64,000 nucleotides of DNA from Nocardia sp. SYP-A9097 (GCF_009649815.1 NZ_WJIC01000008.1:62001-126000); one strand, 5' to 3'. Shown: positions 1 through 9,190, counted from the first letter of the stretch. Made by a program: numbers and translations. Notes: generated by a model not told the origin, from the letters alone.

Positions 1-825
1 GCGCACGATCACGCGGGTGGGACCGAATGCGAATACGGTTACGGCGACCGGCCTTTCCCACCGGCCCGACTGCTGCCCGCCGCCGCGTATCGGGCCGACC
101 TCGAGCAGTTCCCGCGCGCGCGGCTGCCCGTATGGCTGGCCGCGCGGCTGGCCGTGGACGACGACCGGCACCACCTGCCGGATGTGCTCACCCGCGCCCG
201 GCTCGACCGCCACCCGCCCGCGACCCCGGCCGCCTTCCTCGAACCGGCCACGGCCTGGGCGCGGTGGGCGCTGGTGGCGGCCGCGGCGGTGGCCATCCGT
301 ACCGAGTGGGGACCGCGAATTCTGGGCTCCGCCGCGGTATTCGAGGCCACCAATGGCGGCGGCTCGACACTTGCGCTGCTCCCCGGCGGACGGGCGGTGC
401 TGTCGGGCGGAGTGTGGAACGCCCCGGAACTCGAGACCGCCTACAACGACGGTCTGCCGCTACCGAAGTTCTACGCGGGCGTCCCGGATTGGCTCGATAT
501 CCCGGCCCTGAACCATCGCGCGCGCACGGGGCAGCTGTCGTTCTGCTACTGGTGGGACGGTACGGCCTGGTCGTGCGGGCAGTCCCCCGCGCCGACCGCG
601 GTCGGCGCGGCCATCCCGGGACTGTGGACACCGGCGACGGTGACCGACATCGTCTGCGGTGTCCTGGGCGAGTCCGCGTCCCGTGCGGCGGTGACCGATC
701 TGATGGCGGCCGTCGAATCCGGTTGGGTCACACACGATATGGTGACGGCCGCCTTCGACACCGACGAGGACACCGATATCGCGGGGGCCTGGACCCAGCT
801 CGCGGTCGCGGGCCTCACCCGCTGA
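1..825 (+). CDS. Hypothetical protein, 5' end cut by the window edge
   Basis: The reading frame is open from base 1 to a TGA at 823-825, so about 274 C-terminal residues are visible and the start lies outside the window. I do not recognise the family. The protein looks soluble: no membrane segment is evident apart from a short Ala-rich helix near residues 85-100. It is rich in Trp, Asp and Pro and contains a Trp/Cys-rich stretch (FCYWWDGTAWSCG). It converges on a minus-strand gene pair of YbaB-like proteins, leaving only 6 bp between stop codons. The eccB/eccE neighbourhood suggests, by position only, an ESX-associated accessory protein. Confidence 0.6.
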   Translation, partial: AHDHAGGTECEYGYGDRPFPPARLLPAAAYRADLEQFPRARLPVWLAARLAVDDDRHHLPDVLTRARLDRHPPATPAAFLEPATAWARWALVAAAAVAIRTEWGPRILGSAAVFEATNGGGSTLALLPGGRAVLSGGVWNAPELETAYNDGLPLPKFYAGVPDWLDIPALNHRARTGQLSFCYWWDGTAWSCGQSPAPTAVGAAIPGLWTPATVTDIVCGVLGESASRAAVTDLMAAVESGWVTHDMVTAAFDTDEDTDIAGAWTQLAVAGLTR

Positions 826-831
826 GCGCGC

Positions 832-1191
832 TCAGCGGAGTTGGTCGCGCAGCGAATCGACCGCCGCGAGAATGTCATTCAGCTTCGGGGCGGCGGTCGT
901 GCCGATACCGGCCGGGGCCATCAGCTGTTTCCTGCGTTCGGCGACCTCGAGCACCGCGGCGCGGGACGCCGCGCTGACCGCGGCGGCGATCTCGTCGTAG
1001 CTCAGATCGCCGATATCGGCGGCGAACTTGATATCGATGGCAATACCGTCGGCATTCACGGTGACTCGCACCCGCCGCCGTTCGGCCGTCCCGGTTGCCA
1101 TCAGTTGCGCGCATTCCGCCTGCAGGCGTGCCACTTCGGCGATCTTGGCGTGGAAATTGTCCACGGCGGCACTGAATTCGTCGTCCATCAT
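832..1191 (-). CDS. YbaB/EbfC-like small protein
   Basis: 119 residues. The pattern is an N-terminal helix (about 1-30), a central strand pair around RVRVTVNADGIAIDIKF, and a C-terminal helical part ending LRDQLR. This is the layout of YbaB/EbfC nucleoid-associated proteins, which form dimers and may bind DNA; in actinobacteria, divergent members are common beside ESX genes and their role there is unclear. Two consecutive ATG codons lie at 1186-1191, with an AAGGAAC ribosome site a few bases upstream. It is the second gene of a pair with the neighbour at 1227. The same two domains occur fused in one protein at 14192-14959, whose C-terminal half (AEGRR...VNADGVLIDLKFSSGIGDL...IEQLRDQLR) matches this gene. 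Confidence 0.75.
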   Translation of the reverse strand: MMDDEFSAAVDNFHAKIAEVARLQAECAQLMATGTAERRRVRVTVNADGIAIDIKFAADIGDLSYDEIAAAVSAASRAAVLEVAERRKQLMAPAGIGTTAAPKLNDILAAVDSLRDQLR

Positions 1192-1226
1192 GCGGAAGTT
1201 CCTTTCCTGGAACGTGATTCGCGGCG

Positions 1227-1718
1227 TCAGCGGTCCAGGAACCGGTGACCGTCACCACGGCGTTCCACCACGTCGCCGTATTCCGGTCCGACGGATTCCG
1301 AACGCTCCGAGGGCGGGGTGAGCGGCGCGGGTACCGCAGTGGGCAGTTGCGCGCGCAGTGCGGCGAGTTCTTCGAACATCTCCTCCGGGAGCGGCAGTTC
1401 GGCCCGCATGGAGGTGAACGGGGCGGCCAACTCTCGCTTCTTCCGATCGGCCTCCGCCGCCGCGGCCTGCGCGGCCCGCAGGGTGGCGCGAGCGATCTGC
1501 CCGTAGCTCAGGTCCTCGATACCGTCGGCGTACTCGGTCCGCACAATGGACCCGGATGCGTTGACCACCACGGTGATTCGACCGTGCTCCACCGACGCGG
1601 ACGCGGTCAGCGCATCGCGCGCACCCCGGGCGGCGGCCAGCCCGCCGAGCGCCTGCCGCAGCGAATCGACGAGATCGGTGGCGTCCGATGCGGCACGCTG
1701 ATTCTCGGGTCGTATCAC
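1227..1718 (-). CDS. YbaB/EbfC-like protein with Pro-rich tail
   Basis: 163 residues. Residues 1-110 follow the YbaB pattern: a long first helix, strands ITVVVNASGSIVRTEYAD, then the ARATLRAAQAAAAEA helix. A Pro-rich tail follows, with LTPPSER and an acidic/basic end. The N-terminal domain and the LTPP-ER element match the N-terminal half of the fused protein at 14192-14959. The ATG lies 4 bp inside the end of the gene at 1715-2785 (ATGA overlap), so translation is probably coupled. The function is unknown; a DNA- or protein-binding accessory role near ESX genes is inference. Confidence 0.7.
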   Translation of the reverse strand: MIRPENQRAASDATDLVDSLRQALGGLAAARGARDALTASASVEHGRITVVVNASGSIVRTEYADGIEDLSYGQIARATLRAAQAAAAEADRKKRELAAPFTSMRAELPLPEEMFEELAALRAQLPTAVPAPLTPPSERSESVGPEYGDVVERRGDGHRFLDR

Positions 1719-2785
1719 TGTGCCGCCACCTCCGCGAGGGCTTGTTCGAGTCCGTCGGACTCGACGGTCAATCCCGCGTACCGCTCCAGATAGGCGATCA
1801 CCGATCCGGCATCCTGCTGCGCACCGAGATCCGGGAGCAGTACCAGGAATCGTTCCGGATTCGGATCCTCCTCACCGAGCAACGCCACCAATTGCCCACC
1901 GCGCATTCGTAATACGAGTAGTGCCAGATCGTCGGCGGCGATATCGCCGAAGGGGGCCTTGACCGCCCACTCCAGATCCGTGATGGCAATGTCCACCCAG
2001 CCGATCGGCCGGCTCGCCCCCATGGACGGCCATACCGCCGGGTCCACCGAGACCAGTGCGGGGTCCGGCCAGGGCCGCCGCCGGTCCAGCTCGGCCACCA
2101 GCCGGTCGAGAAAGTCCAGAATCTGCGCCGCCTCGAAGCCGTCGGCCAGGTCGACCGCCGCGTCGGGCACGGTTCGGGTCGAAACCGCCTGTGCCAGTGC
2201 TGGATAGAACTCCTGGACGGTGGCGGCGTAGCTCATCCGGTCGATCAGGTCCTCCGCCGCGTCGGCGACGATCTCGGCGCCGGAGAGATCGTCCACGTAG
2301 ATCATGGACGCGCACAGCTGAACGATCAGCAGGGGTTCGGCGAGCTCCGCCGGATCGGTCGGCCCCGAGTCCGCCGGGGGTACGACCATGCGGTCGAGGG
2401 AGAACGGACGGTCCACCGCCTGTACCGCGAGACCGTTCGGATACTGATCGCCGGTGTCGGGGCGGTAGCGCAGATACAGTTCGGCCTCCGCGGCGCTGAG
2501 CCCGGGCCGCGCGGTGTCACCTGGCACGCCCTCGACGAATCCGACCTCCCATTCGAGAATCGCCGTTATCTGCGCCGCCGAAAGCAGGCCGTCCGGCATC
2601 GGCTCGTCGACCGCGGCGAATCCGGGCTCGACCGCCGCCTCGCTCACCAAACCCGGGCGCAGCGCGGAAGGCGCTGTCGCACAATGCCCCGCCGCGTCCA
2701 GCGTGCGGGCCTCGACCATCACACACGCCCCGCCGATAGCGACGACAACCGCGTCGTCGCCCAGCTTGCCCACCAACCGCGGCAT
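1715..2785 (-). CDS. Hypothetical ESX-neighbourhood protein
   Basis: 356 residues, no family recognised. It begins MPRLVGKLGDDAVVVAIGG and has no signal peptide or clear membrane segment; the composition is acidic and Ala/Leu/Asp-rich, as in a soluble globular protein. The start at 2785 is backed by an AGGGAGGG ribosome site 3-5 bases upstream. It overlaps the downstream YbaB-like gene by 4 bp and follows eccB in the same direction after 150 bp, so the three small genes may be co-transcribed with eccB. The conserved linkage suggests a secretion accessory, but nothing in the sequence fixes a role. Confidence 0.65.
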   Translation of the reverse strand: MPRLVGKLGDDAVVVAIGGACVMVEARTLDAAGHCATAPSALRPGLVSEAAVEPGFAAVDEPMPDGLLSAAQITAILEWEVGFVEGVPGDTARPGLSAAEAELYLRYRPDTGDQYPNGLAVQAVDRPFSLDRMVVPPADSGPTDPAELAEPLLIVQLCASMIYVDDLSGAEIVADAAEDLIDRMSYAATVQEFYPALAQAVSTRTVPDAAVDLADGFEAAQILDFLDRLVAELDRRRPWPDPALVSVDPAVWPSMGASRPIGWVDIAITDLEWAVKAPFGDIAADDLALLVLRMRGGQLVALLGEEDPNPERFLVLLPDLGAQQDAGSVIAYLERYAGLTVESDGLEQALAEVAAQ

Positions 2786-2934
2786 CAGCCCTCCCTTTCG
2801 GTATTCGCGAATTCCGCATCCACCTCACCCGATTCGGCCGGGATATGCGCTACCGCAGGCGATTCGGTGAACCGCCGGTGAACATGCCGCACGGGCCGAT
2901 CGGCCGGGACGGTGAATTCTGCACACCGGCCGGG

Positions 2935-4344
2935 CTACTGGCCGCCCCCGTCGGCGTGGACCACATCGCGGGCGATCAGCGCCGAGGACCGATCCAGCAT
3001 GGGCCCCGACGGCAACTGGCCGACGATCTGCCAGGGTGCGAGCTTCGGTTCAGTCAGGCCGAGCATGGCGGCGGTCGCGGCGTCGGGAATACCGAATCGG
3101 ACCCCGGTATCGGTGACGTACCACAGCCCGTCGCGCCGGGTACTGTCCGGCTCGACCCCGGTCACCTGCACGAATTCCCCTGTGGCAGCGGGGATGTACG
3201 CCGAGGCGGCGGCGGTCGAGGCGACCAGCGTCATCGGCTGGACACCGGTGGCCAGCGGCAGTCGCATACCGATCAGCAGCCGCAGCCGCGCCACCTGGTC
3301 ATGACCGTTGCGCGCCCAGGCAGCACATGCCACCGGGCCGACATCGGGCATCACGATGGCGGGGTGACCGACAGGGAACTCGTCCACCGGGAGGGTGTGC
3401 ACCATCGGTACACCCATGATCGCGTCCGGGGACAGCACCGGAATCGCGGTCAGCCCCATCGAATTCGCCGAGCGCAGCACCTGCGCGGTGAACTCCGAGA
3501 TCTTCTGCAACCCATCGGCGAGCACCACGAACGGTGTCTGGGCGGAGAGCCCCTCGATCCGGACCACCGAACCGACGGCGATGCCGCCGCCGCGCACGGC
3601 ACTGGGCGCGCCCAGGTTCGGAATCAGCGGCACGGCGAGGTCGGGGGCGGCGACCGTGGCGTTCAGCAGTCCGATCCCGATCTGCCGCGGGCGCATGGCC
3701 TGAATCTCGAGGGCGGAGACGATCGGCGCGCTGCCCATATCGATGCGGGCATGCTTACCGTCATAGACCAGGTAGGTCGCATCGTCTTTGGCGACCAGCA
3801 GCGCATCGCCGGTGCCGGCCGCGTGGATCTGCGGGGCGAGCTCCGGAATGCCGTCCAGCACAGTCGTTTTCAGCCCCGAGGTGACATCGTCACAGAGCGT
3901 CCACGCGGACTCGCCGGACTGCGCCGGACCCGGCAGCGCCGCCGGTGCGCCGGGAATTCCCAGCAATGGACCGCGCGGCGAGGCCGTCAGTTTGGCATCC
4001 TCGACCGAGGTGGGCGATTCGCTGCTCCCGGTGATCAACCGCGCCGAGGCCAGGTTCAGCACCGGATGCAGGGTCTTGTCCACCACCGCGTACAGCGCGC
4101 CGCTGTCGGCGCCCATCACGATCTTGGCATCGCCGACCTGCCCCTGCGGATGCAGGTACGCCAGCACCGCACAACCTCCGGTGGCCAATACCGCCAGCAC
4201 CAATCCGGTGATCAGCGAACGGAATTGGATGCGCATGGGATCGTGCAGCATGCGCACATCACGCCGCACGAGCGCGTGCTCGAATCGCTGCAGCAGAAAT
4301 CTGTAACCATTGACCTGCGCCCGGGTCGTCAACTGTGCCGGCAC
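2935..4344 (-). CDS. eccB: ESX type VII secretion core protein EccB
   Basis: 469 residues, normal for EccB (about 480-500). The N-terminus carries the family signature: TTRAQVNGYRFLLQRFEHALVRRD, then a single membrane helix (about 40-62, ITGLVLAVLATGGCAVLAYL) and a large extracytoplasmic domain with the repeated beta folds of this family. EccB is a membrane component of the ESX channel together with EccC, EccD and EccE. I chose the GTG at 4342-4344 rather than the longer frame because GGAGGAG lies 5 bases upstream and the protein then begins VPAQLTTRAQ, as in mycobacterial EccB. It is divergent from eccE across 127 bp. Confidence 0.93.
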   Translation of the reverse strand: MPAQLTTRAQVNGYRFLLQRFEHALVRRDVRMLHDPMRIQFRSLITGLVLAVLATGGCAVLAYLHPQGQVGDAKIVMGADSGALYAVVDKTLHPVLNLASARLITGSSESPTSVEDAKLTASPRGPLLGIPGAPAALPGPAQSGESAWTLCDDVTSGLKTTVLDGIPELAPQIHAAGTGDALLVAKDDATYLVYDGKHARIDMGSAPIVSALEIQAMRPRQIGIGLLNATVAAPDLAVPLIPNLGAPSAVRGGGIAVGSVVRIEGLSAQTPFVVLADGLQKISEFTAQVLRSANSMGLTAIPVLSPDAIMGVPMVHTLPVDEFPVGHPAIVMPDVGPVACAAWARNGHDQVARLRLLIGMRLPLATGVQPMTLVASTAAASAYIPAATGEFVQVTGVEPDSTRRDGLWYVTDTGVRFGIPDAATAAMLGLTEPKLAPWQIVGQLPSGPMLDRSSALIARDVVHADGGGQ

Positions 4345-4471
4345 TTCAACTCCTCCACCATGCGCATGAACACCGTGCGCACGAACACGCAAATTCGGCT
4401 GGCGTGTGGGAGGCTACCGCAATGTGGGGGTGAGCGCTGAATTGGCTGAAAACGTATGCGAGAAGTGCTGA
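4345..4471. promoter_or_regulatory. Divergent eccB-eccE intergenic region
   Basis: The 127 bp between two divergently read ESX core genes must hold both promoters. The eccB ribosome site (GGAGGAG on the minus strand) is at its left edge. I see no strong palindrome and cannot place -10 or -35 elements with confidence. Confidence 0.4.
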
Positions 4472-6199
4472 ATGGAGTTGAACCGAATGAGTGAATTAAC
4501 CCCGATTCCACCCCTGCGTCCGAACGCACACGGATTGTTCCGGCGTATGCCGTTGTCCATTGTGCTGCCCGCGGCCGCGCTGGGCGCCGCCGCCGGAACT
4601 CTGACGATCGGATTACACGGAGCGCTATGGCTGGCATGCGCTATCGGTCTATGCCTCGCGGCGCTGGGCACCATCCGAACGCAGCAGACAAATATTTGGC
4701 AAATTCTCGGAATGCGCCTCGCCCTGTGGTGGCGGAATCGGCGCGATACTGGTAGTCCGCCGCGCAATGAACCCTTCGATGTTCCGATTCCGCAATCCGC
4801 GGGCGCGCGCTGCGGAATGCGCTGGGACGGCGATCATCTGATCACCATGCTGCGGGTGGACCGGACCGAGGTGACGCCGACCCTGCTCGGCGCGGCGGAG
4901 ATTCGAACGGGCGCGGCCATCTCGCTCGCGGAGGTGGCACGCTGCCTGTCCCAGTTCGATATTCGGCTGGCCGCGGTCGATATCGTCACCCTCGGTGTCC
5001 GCACCCGGGGCCCGGACAATGTGGTGCGAATCTACGAGGAGCTGCTCGGACCGCTCCCCGCCGCGGCGACCCGAAATGTCTGGCTGGTACTGCGTTTCGA
5101 TCCGCTGGACAACTCCGAGGCCATCGACAATCGCGGCGGCGGCGAGCCGGGCATGATTCGGACGGCACTGGTCGCCACCCGCCGGGTCGCCGCGCGCCTG
5201 GTCACACGCGAGGTGCGGGTATCGGTGCTGACCGCCGCCGAACTGGCGGCCGCGGAGGCGGCCGAATTGCACGACACCGAGCCGGGCCGCTGGACCGAGA
5301 ATTGGCATTCGCTGGATTCCGGTGGCATCGAGCTGGCCGGTTACGCGGTCCGGCCGGAGCGGCTGGACTCCGAGGTGCTGGCGACGGTGTGGTCGCTGCC
5401 GGGCCTGTCCACCCTGCTGCGCTTGCGGATGACGCCGATCATCGAAGCGGAGACGCCCGGCCGGCCCGGGGACGCGGTGGCGCTGACCGCGCTGGTGCGG
5501 CATGACATCGCGGGGGCGGGTCAGCACGATCCCGAGAAGACACCGGCGGAACTGGGATTGCGGCTGCTACGCGGTCGCCAGCGGCGGGTGCTGCTCGACG
5601 GCGGGCAGCTGGAGCCGTCGGCCGCCGCCTGCGGAACGCCCGCCGCGCTGGCCGGATTCACCGTGCCCGCCGACGGTGGCGGTCAGGTGATCGGCGCGAC
5701 CGCCGCCGGACTCGGTGTCGCCGTACCGTTGTTCGGCCCGGCCGTGCGGCGGGTGGAGATCGTGGGCAGCCTGCATATCGCCCAGTTGATGGTGCTGCGG
5801 TCGATCGCGGGCGGTGCCCAGGTGATCGTGCACAGCACCCGTCCGGCGGCCTGGACCCGCCTGGTGTCGGCGGTCGATTCCCCTGCGGCACTGTCGATTT
5901 CGTCGTCGGGCGGCGGGGCGCAGCACACCGCCTCGGCCACCATGATCGTCTATGACGGCGTCGCGTCCGCCGGCCAGGTGTCCGAGGCAACGGCCGTGCA
6001 TCTGCGCTCCCCCGCCGAATCGCCGGGCGCGATCGCCGACGCCGATGTGGCGCTGATCGAATCCCCGGGCGGTACCGGTGAGGTGTTCATCCGTACCGCG
6101 GGCGAGGAATTGGCGGTCCAGGTGGTGTCGACCCAGGAGGAGTTCGGCTACGTGAACGATCCGGAACCGGTGGCCGCGCCCGTGCTGCAACCGGCGTAG
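4472..6199 (+). CDS. eccE: ESX type VII secretion core protein EccE
   Basis: 575 residues. Two adjacent membrane helices sit near the N-terminus (about 27-48 and 50-66, SIVLPAAALGAAAGTLTIGL and GALWLACAIGLCLAALGTI). A basic stretch (LALWWRNRR) and a large cytoplasmic-type domain follow, starting at GDHLITMLRVDRTEVTPTLL. This is the EccE architecture; EccE is the peripheral membrane component of the ESX complex. It is longer than EccE1 of M. tuberculosis because of an extended C-terminal domain. The ATG at 4472 is used, but a second ATG at 4487 (MSELTPIPP) has an equally weak upstream site. A hairpin terminator follows at 6213. Confidence 0.85.
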   Translation: MELNRMSELTPIPPLRPNAHGLFRRMPLSIVLPAAALGAAAGTLTIGLHGALWLACAIGLCLAALGTIRTQQTNIWQILGMRLALWWRNRRDTGSPPRNEPFDVPIPQSAGARCGMRWDGDHLITMLRVDRTEVTPTLLGAAEIRTGAAISLAEVARCLSQFDIRLAAVDIVTLGVRTRGPDNVVRIYEELLGPLPAAATRNVWLVLRFDPLDNSEAIDNRGGGEPGMIRTALVATRRVAARLVTREVRVSVLTAAELAAAEAAELHDTEPGRWTENWHSLDSGGIELAGYAVRPERLDSEVLATVWSLPGLSTLLRLRMTPIIEAETPGRPGDAVALTALVRHDIAGAGQHDPEKTPAELGLRLLRGRQRRVLLDGGQLEPSAAACGTPAALAGFTVPADGGGQVIGATAAGLGVAVPLFGPAVRRVEIVGSLHIAQLMVLRSIAGGAQVIVHSTRPAAWTRLVSAVDSPAALSISSSGGGAQHTASATMIVYDGVASAGQVSEATAVHLRSPAESPGAIADADVALIESPGGTGEVFIRTAGEELAVQVVSTQEEFGYVNDPEPVAAPVLQPA

Positions 6200-6212
6200 T
6201 CGCGAGCGCACG

Positions 6213-6250
6213 ACTGTGGGCCCGGCGCCGAATGGCGACGGGCCCACAGT
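6213..6250. terminator. Bidirectional hairpin between eccE and WXG100 genes
   Basis: A 12-bp perfect stem (ACTGTGGGCCCG at 6213-6224 with its complement at 6239-6250) and a 14-base loop lie exactly between the convergent stop codons at 6199 and 6264. This is the expected position for a terminator serving both strands. Confidence 0.75.
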
Positions 6251-6263
6251 GATTTCAACGGGG

Positions 6264-6560
6264 CTACCAGGTGAAGTCGTTGGCAACCTTGTGGTCGGTC
6301 TGCATGGCCTTGTCGAGCGCATCCTGCACATGCTGCTTGCCGGTGGCCAGGGTGCGGAGCAGGTCGTCCAGGTCGGTCATCAGGGTGGTGTGCTTCTGCT
6401 TGAAGGCACCGGCGCCGCCGCCGTCGTTACCGCTCTGCCACGCCTCGGCGAGCAGTTTGTTCGCCGCGTTCATGGCGTTCTCCCGCTCGGAGGAGATGGT
6501 GGTGTGGTACTGGGTCAGATCGGCGATCAGGTTGTTGACGGTGGTCGGGTCGTAAAGCAT
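6264..6560 (-). CDS. WXG100-family ESX substrate (EsxA/EsxB-like)
   Basis: 98 residues, the usual size for the family. It has a helix-turn-helix layout with the turn at AWQSGNDGGGAGAF (W at about 41), a slightly lengthened WxG motif, flanked by two long amphipathic helices. WXG100 proteins form secreted heterodimers with an adjacent partner; the partner here is the gene at 6593-6910, 32 bp upstream. It is the last gene before the terminator. The C-terminus ends DHKVANDFTW, so a classic YxxxD/E export signal is not evident and may be carried by the partner or lie outside this motif. Confidence 0.88.
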   Translation of the reverse strand: MLYDPTTVNNLIADLTQYHTTISSERENAMNAANKLLAEAWQSGNDGGGAGAFKQKHTTLMTDLDDLLRTLATGKQHVQDALDKAMQTDHKVANDFTW

Positions 6561-6592
6561 GGTGAATGTCCGTTCTCGAATATGGGTGGTGA

Positions 6593-6910
6593 CTAGCTGT
6601 AGGTGCTGGCCAGGGAGGTGAATCCGGACATGCTCTCGTTATCCGAGTTCGCCACCGTCTTCTCACCGGTATTCAGCGCATCGGAGACGAGTCCCAGATC
6701 CTGGTTCACCTTGCGGATCTTTTCTTCCAGCTCGGTGGCGAAACGCGTGAACGCGTTATTCGCGTCGCCCGCCCAGCCGGCCTTCGCCTGCTCGACCGAG
6801 GTGCCCAGATTGTCGACGGACTTGTTGATGGGCGGGATAACGGCGGCATAGTCGTTCGCGTACTTCTGAAAAGTCGCGAAATCAAGGTGAAGCGCATTTG
6901 AACCGGCCAT
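6593..6910 (-). CDS. WXG100-family ESX substrate
   Basis: 105 residues, with the WxG turn at AGWAGDANNAF (W about 46) between two helices. It pairs with the following WXG100 gene, as CFP-10 and ESAT-6 genes do. It lies 81 bp downstream of an espG gene. The C-terminal tail is Ser/Thr-rich (SMSGFTSLASTYS). The start ATG at 6910 is followed by MAGSNALHLDF, a normal short N-terminus for the family. Confidence 0.88.
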   Translation of the reverse strand: MAGSNALHLDFATFQKYANDYAAVIPPINKSVDNLGTSVEQAKAGWAGDANNAFTRFATELEEKIRKVNQDLGLVSDALNTGEKTVANSDNESMSGFTSLASTYS

Positions 6911-6991
6911 GGGATAACCTCTCGAACAATGGATGTGTGAAATTGCCGGAGATGCGACTCCGGACGATGGGGAAATTCATGGGCGATGCGG

Positions 6992-7777
6992 TTACGGCAT
7001 CCAACGACCTTCGCGCAGTGACTCGATCTGCGCGGCGATCACATGCGCGAATCGGCGGTCACTGCCCGGGGCGAGGGTGGTCCAGGCCTGTCCGTCGGCG
7101 GCCACGCTGCCGCCGCCGATAATGCGGCCCACCGCCGTGTCGTATACGGCGGCGGTCGCGGGCGAACGTTCGGACCGGCCGTCGCGGTGCGCGTAACAGA
7201 CCAGCTCGGCGAACGACTTCCATTGCCGCAGAGCCGATCCCAGGGTTACCGCGTCCGCTTCGGCCATACCCAGGGAGTAGGCGACGGAGCTGTGACCGGC
7301 GTCGGCGGCGTCGAACCGGCGTTGCAGTTCGGCCGTCGCGGCGGTGAGCACCGGGATATCGGCGGGCGGGCAGGACCCGAGCGCGGCCAGCAGCGGCCGG
7401 GCCAGCGCCTCGGGATCCTCGTCGCCCCACACCGTGTGCACGTCGAGTTCGTCCCCGACCCGGATCGCCACGGCATGGTCGAGTCCACGGCGCGCCAGGC
7501 AGACCCGATGCAGCGCGTCACCACGCCGGATTCGCAGCACCAGTTGGCGTTCCGGGCGAGCCAGCACCGACAACGCGGCCGCCAGATCGTCGTCGAGCAC
7601 GTTCCCGTCGTCGTCGAGCACGCCACGCTCGTACAGGTCCGGCAGCACGGCGGCGCGAGCGGCGACCAGTCGTTCGTGCCGAATCTGCCCCGGGCGCAAC
7701 GCGAGCACTGCCGGGAAGGTCTGCACGCCGAGCGCATGGGCCACGGCGAGCACGGCGTCGCTGGTCAATGTCGTCAT
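6992..7777 (-). CDS. EspG-family ESX secretion chaperone (copy 1)
   Basis: 261 residues, near the usual 270-300 of EspG. The start is MTTLTSDAVLAVAHALGVQTFP, with GCAGGAGT as ribosome site; a longer upstream extension of the frame lacks a site and is Arg/Pro-rich noise. EspG proteins are cytosolic chaperones that bind the tip of PPE-PE dimers and pass them to the ESX machine. It is encoded 46 bp downstream of the PPE gene, so this PPE is its probable client. Its C-terminus carries the family-style IIGGGSVAADGQAWTTLAPG region. It is one of three EspG genes in 9 kb. Confidence 0.8.
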   Translation of the reverse strand: MTTLTSDAVLAVAHALGVQTFPAVLALRPGQIRHERLVAARAAVLPDLYERGVLDDDGNVLDDDLAAALSVLARPERQLVLRIRRGDALHRVCLARRGLDHAVAIRVGDELDVHTVWGDEDPEALARPLLAALGSCPPADIPVLTAATAELQRRFDAADAGHSSVAYSLGMAEADAVTLGSALRQWKSFAELVCYAHRDGRSERSPATAAVYDTAVGRIIGGGSVAADGQAWTTLAPGSDRRFAHVIAAQIESLREGRWMP

Positions 7778-7823
7778 CGAAACTCCTGCCCTGCAACGAT
7801 TTTCGGCGGATGGTGACCGTCGC

Positions 7824-8849
7824 TCATCGGTCCGGCACCGCGGCGGCGTCCGGAACGGGTACCGCCCGGTTGTTCGCACCGCCCAATACCGCCGGCGCGG
7901 TGGCGAATCCGGCGTCGACCACAATCCGGTCGCCGACCTCTCCGGCCGCGGCGGAAAGCGCCCGCGCGGCGGAAAGCGGCGGCGGCGAACGTAATTCGGT
8001 GGTGGCCGGCGGCAGTATCGGCGGTGCCGCCGACACCGGTGCCGCCGTCACGAGCGGCGCGGCCACCGGTCCCGGCGCGATGGCCCCGATGGTCGGCAAA
8101 ACCGGTGTCAGCACCAGTTGTTCGCCGCTGACCATCACGGTCGGGTTCGGCGGGGCGATATGCAGCGCCGACAGATCGATCGGTTGCGCCGGCTGCAGTG
8201 TCGGCTGTTGTACCGCCTGCGCATTCGAGGGCGGACCCTCGGACCCGGCGCCGGGCAGGGTCGGGGCCTGCTCGGCGAGCAGCGCCGCGCCCGCGGAGAC
8301 CGCCGGAGCCGGATCCTGTTGCCATGGGACGGCCAGCTTCTCGCTGGCCGCCTCATAGGTGCGCATCACCTGGGCGGCATGCTCACGCAGTTGGTCGAGC
8401 TGATCCTCGGCGGTATCGAGCAGCCCGGCCAGTGGTGCGCCGAGCAGGCTGCCGCGGATCATGTCCTCGGCGGTGTGCAGGGCCTGGGTCACCTCGGTCA
8501 GGTGCGGCATGGCGAGCTGCGCGATCTCATAGGAGACCGCCTGTTGTGCGGCGGCGCCGGCATTGTGCTGGGCGGCCGTGGTGATCTCGTCCAGCCAGTC
8601 GGCCAGCTGTCCGAGCTGTGCCAGACCGTCCTCGTTGGAGTGCGATCCCCAGGCATTGCCGACGACGGCCAGGATCGCGCGATATTCGGCGGCCGCCGCG
8701 CCCAGACCGGCGGCCAGCGCGGTGTAGGCCAGTCCGGCATCGGCCATCGGGCCGATGCCCGGTCCGGTCGTCAGCTCGTGGGTGAGCTGCTCGACGGGAA
8801 CCGCGTCCCAGACCGTGCCGGTGAAACCGGCCTGCGGCACTTCGACCAT
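7824..8849 (-). CDS. PPE-family protein
   Basis: 341 residues. The N-terminus MVEVPQAGFTGTVWDAVPVE is the Nocardia-type PPE opening, followed by about 180 residues of helices with a WGSHSNEDG turn near residue 67 that resembles the WxG element of PPE helix bundles. From about residue 190 the protein becomes Pro/Ala-rich and low-complexity. PPE proteins are exported by ESX systems as dimers with PE-type partners; the small gene just upstream (8885-9190) is the candidate partner and the EspG gene downstream the candidate chaperone. Confidence 0.85.
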   Translation of the reverse strand: MVEVPQAGFTGTVWDAVPVEQLTHELTTGPGIGPMADAGLAYTALAAGLGAAAAEYRAILAVVGNAWGSHSNEDGLAQLGQLADWLDEITTAAQHNAGAAAQQAVSYEIAQLAMPHLTEVTQALHTAEDMIRGSLLGAPLAGLLDTAEDQLDQLREHAAQVMRTYEAASEKLAVPWQQDPAPAVSAGAALLAEQAPTLPGAGSEGPPSNAQAVQQPTLQPAQPIDLSALHIAPPNPTVMVSGEQLVLTPVLPTIGAIAPGPVAAPLVTAAPVSAAPPILPPATTELRSPPPLSAARALSAAAGEVGDRIVVDAGFATAPAVLGGANNRAVPVPDAAAVPDR

Positions 8850-8884
8850 CGTGTCGATCCTCGTCTCGGTAGGCGCCCGCGCTG

Positions 8885-9190
8885 CTACATCAGGGGTTGG
8901 AAGGCCGCGACGGCGTCGCCGTCCGCGCCTTCGTGCAGATCGGCGTGCGAGCGCAGGTTGGCCGCGATCTTGCGCAGTTCGACCGCGCCGCCCAGATAGG
9001 ACTGCCGGAACGACACGCCGACCTCCTCGATGCTCTGCGAGGTCCGGCGCGACACCGGATCCAGCGCGGCCGCGGCCGGGCTCAGCGCGGCGGACGAATC
9101 GCGCAGTCCGCTCTCCAGGCCGTCGGCCAGTGCGTCGAGCCGACCGGCCGCCTGCCGGGCCAGCTCATGATCGAATGCGATGCGACTCAT
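8885..9190 (-). CDS. Small PE/EspC-like helical ESX protein
   Basis: 101 residues, nearly all helical, starting MSRIAFDHELARQAAGRLDALAD. Size and position directly upstream of the PPE gene (35 bp) fit a PE-type partner. However, the sequence also resembles the EspC-like ESX substrates, and no PE dipeptide is seen, so I leave the subfamily open. It ends KIAANLRSHADLHEGADGD..., acidic as in secreted ESX partners. Confidence 0.7.
   Translation of the reverse strand: MSRIAFDHELARQAAGRLDALADGLESGLRDSSAALSPAAAALDPVSRRTSQSIEEVGVSFRQSYLGGAVELRKIAANLRSHADLHEGADGDAVAAFQPLM

Noticed and set aside
2845..4440. Long plus-strand open frame opposite eccB
   Set aside because: It mirrors eccB, is Arg/Gln/His-rich with no domain, and lacks a ribosome site; it is a shadow of high-GC codon use.
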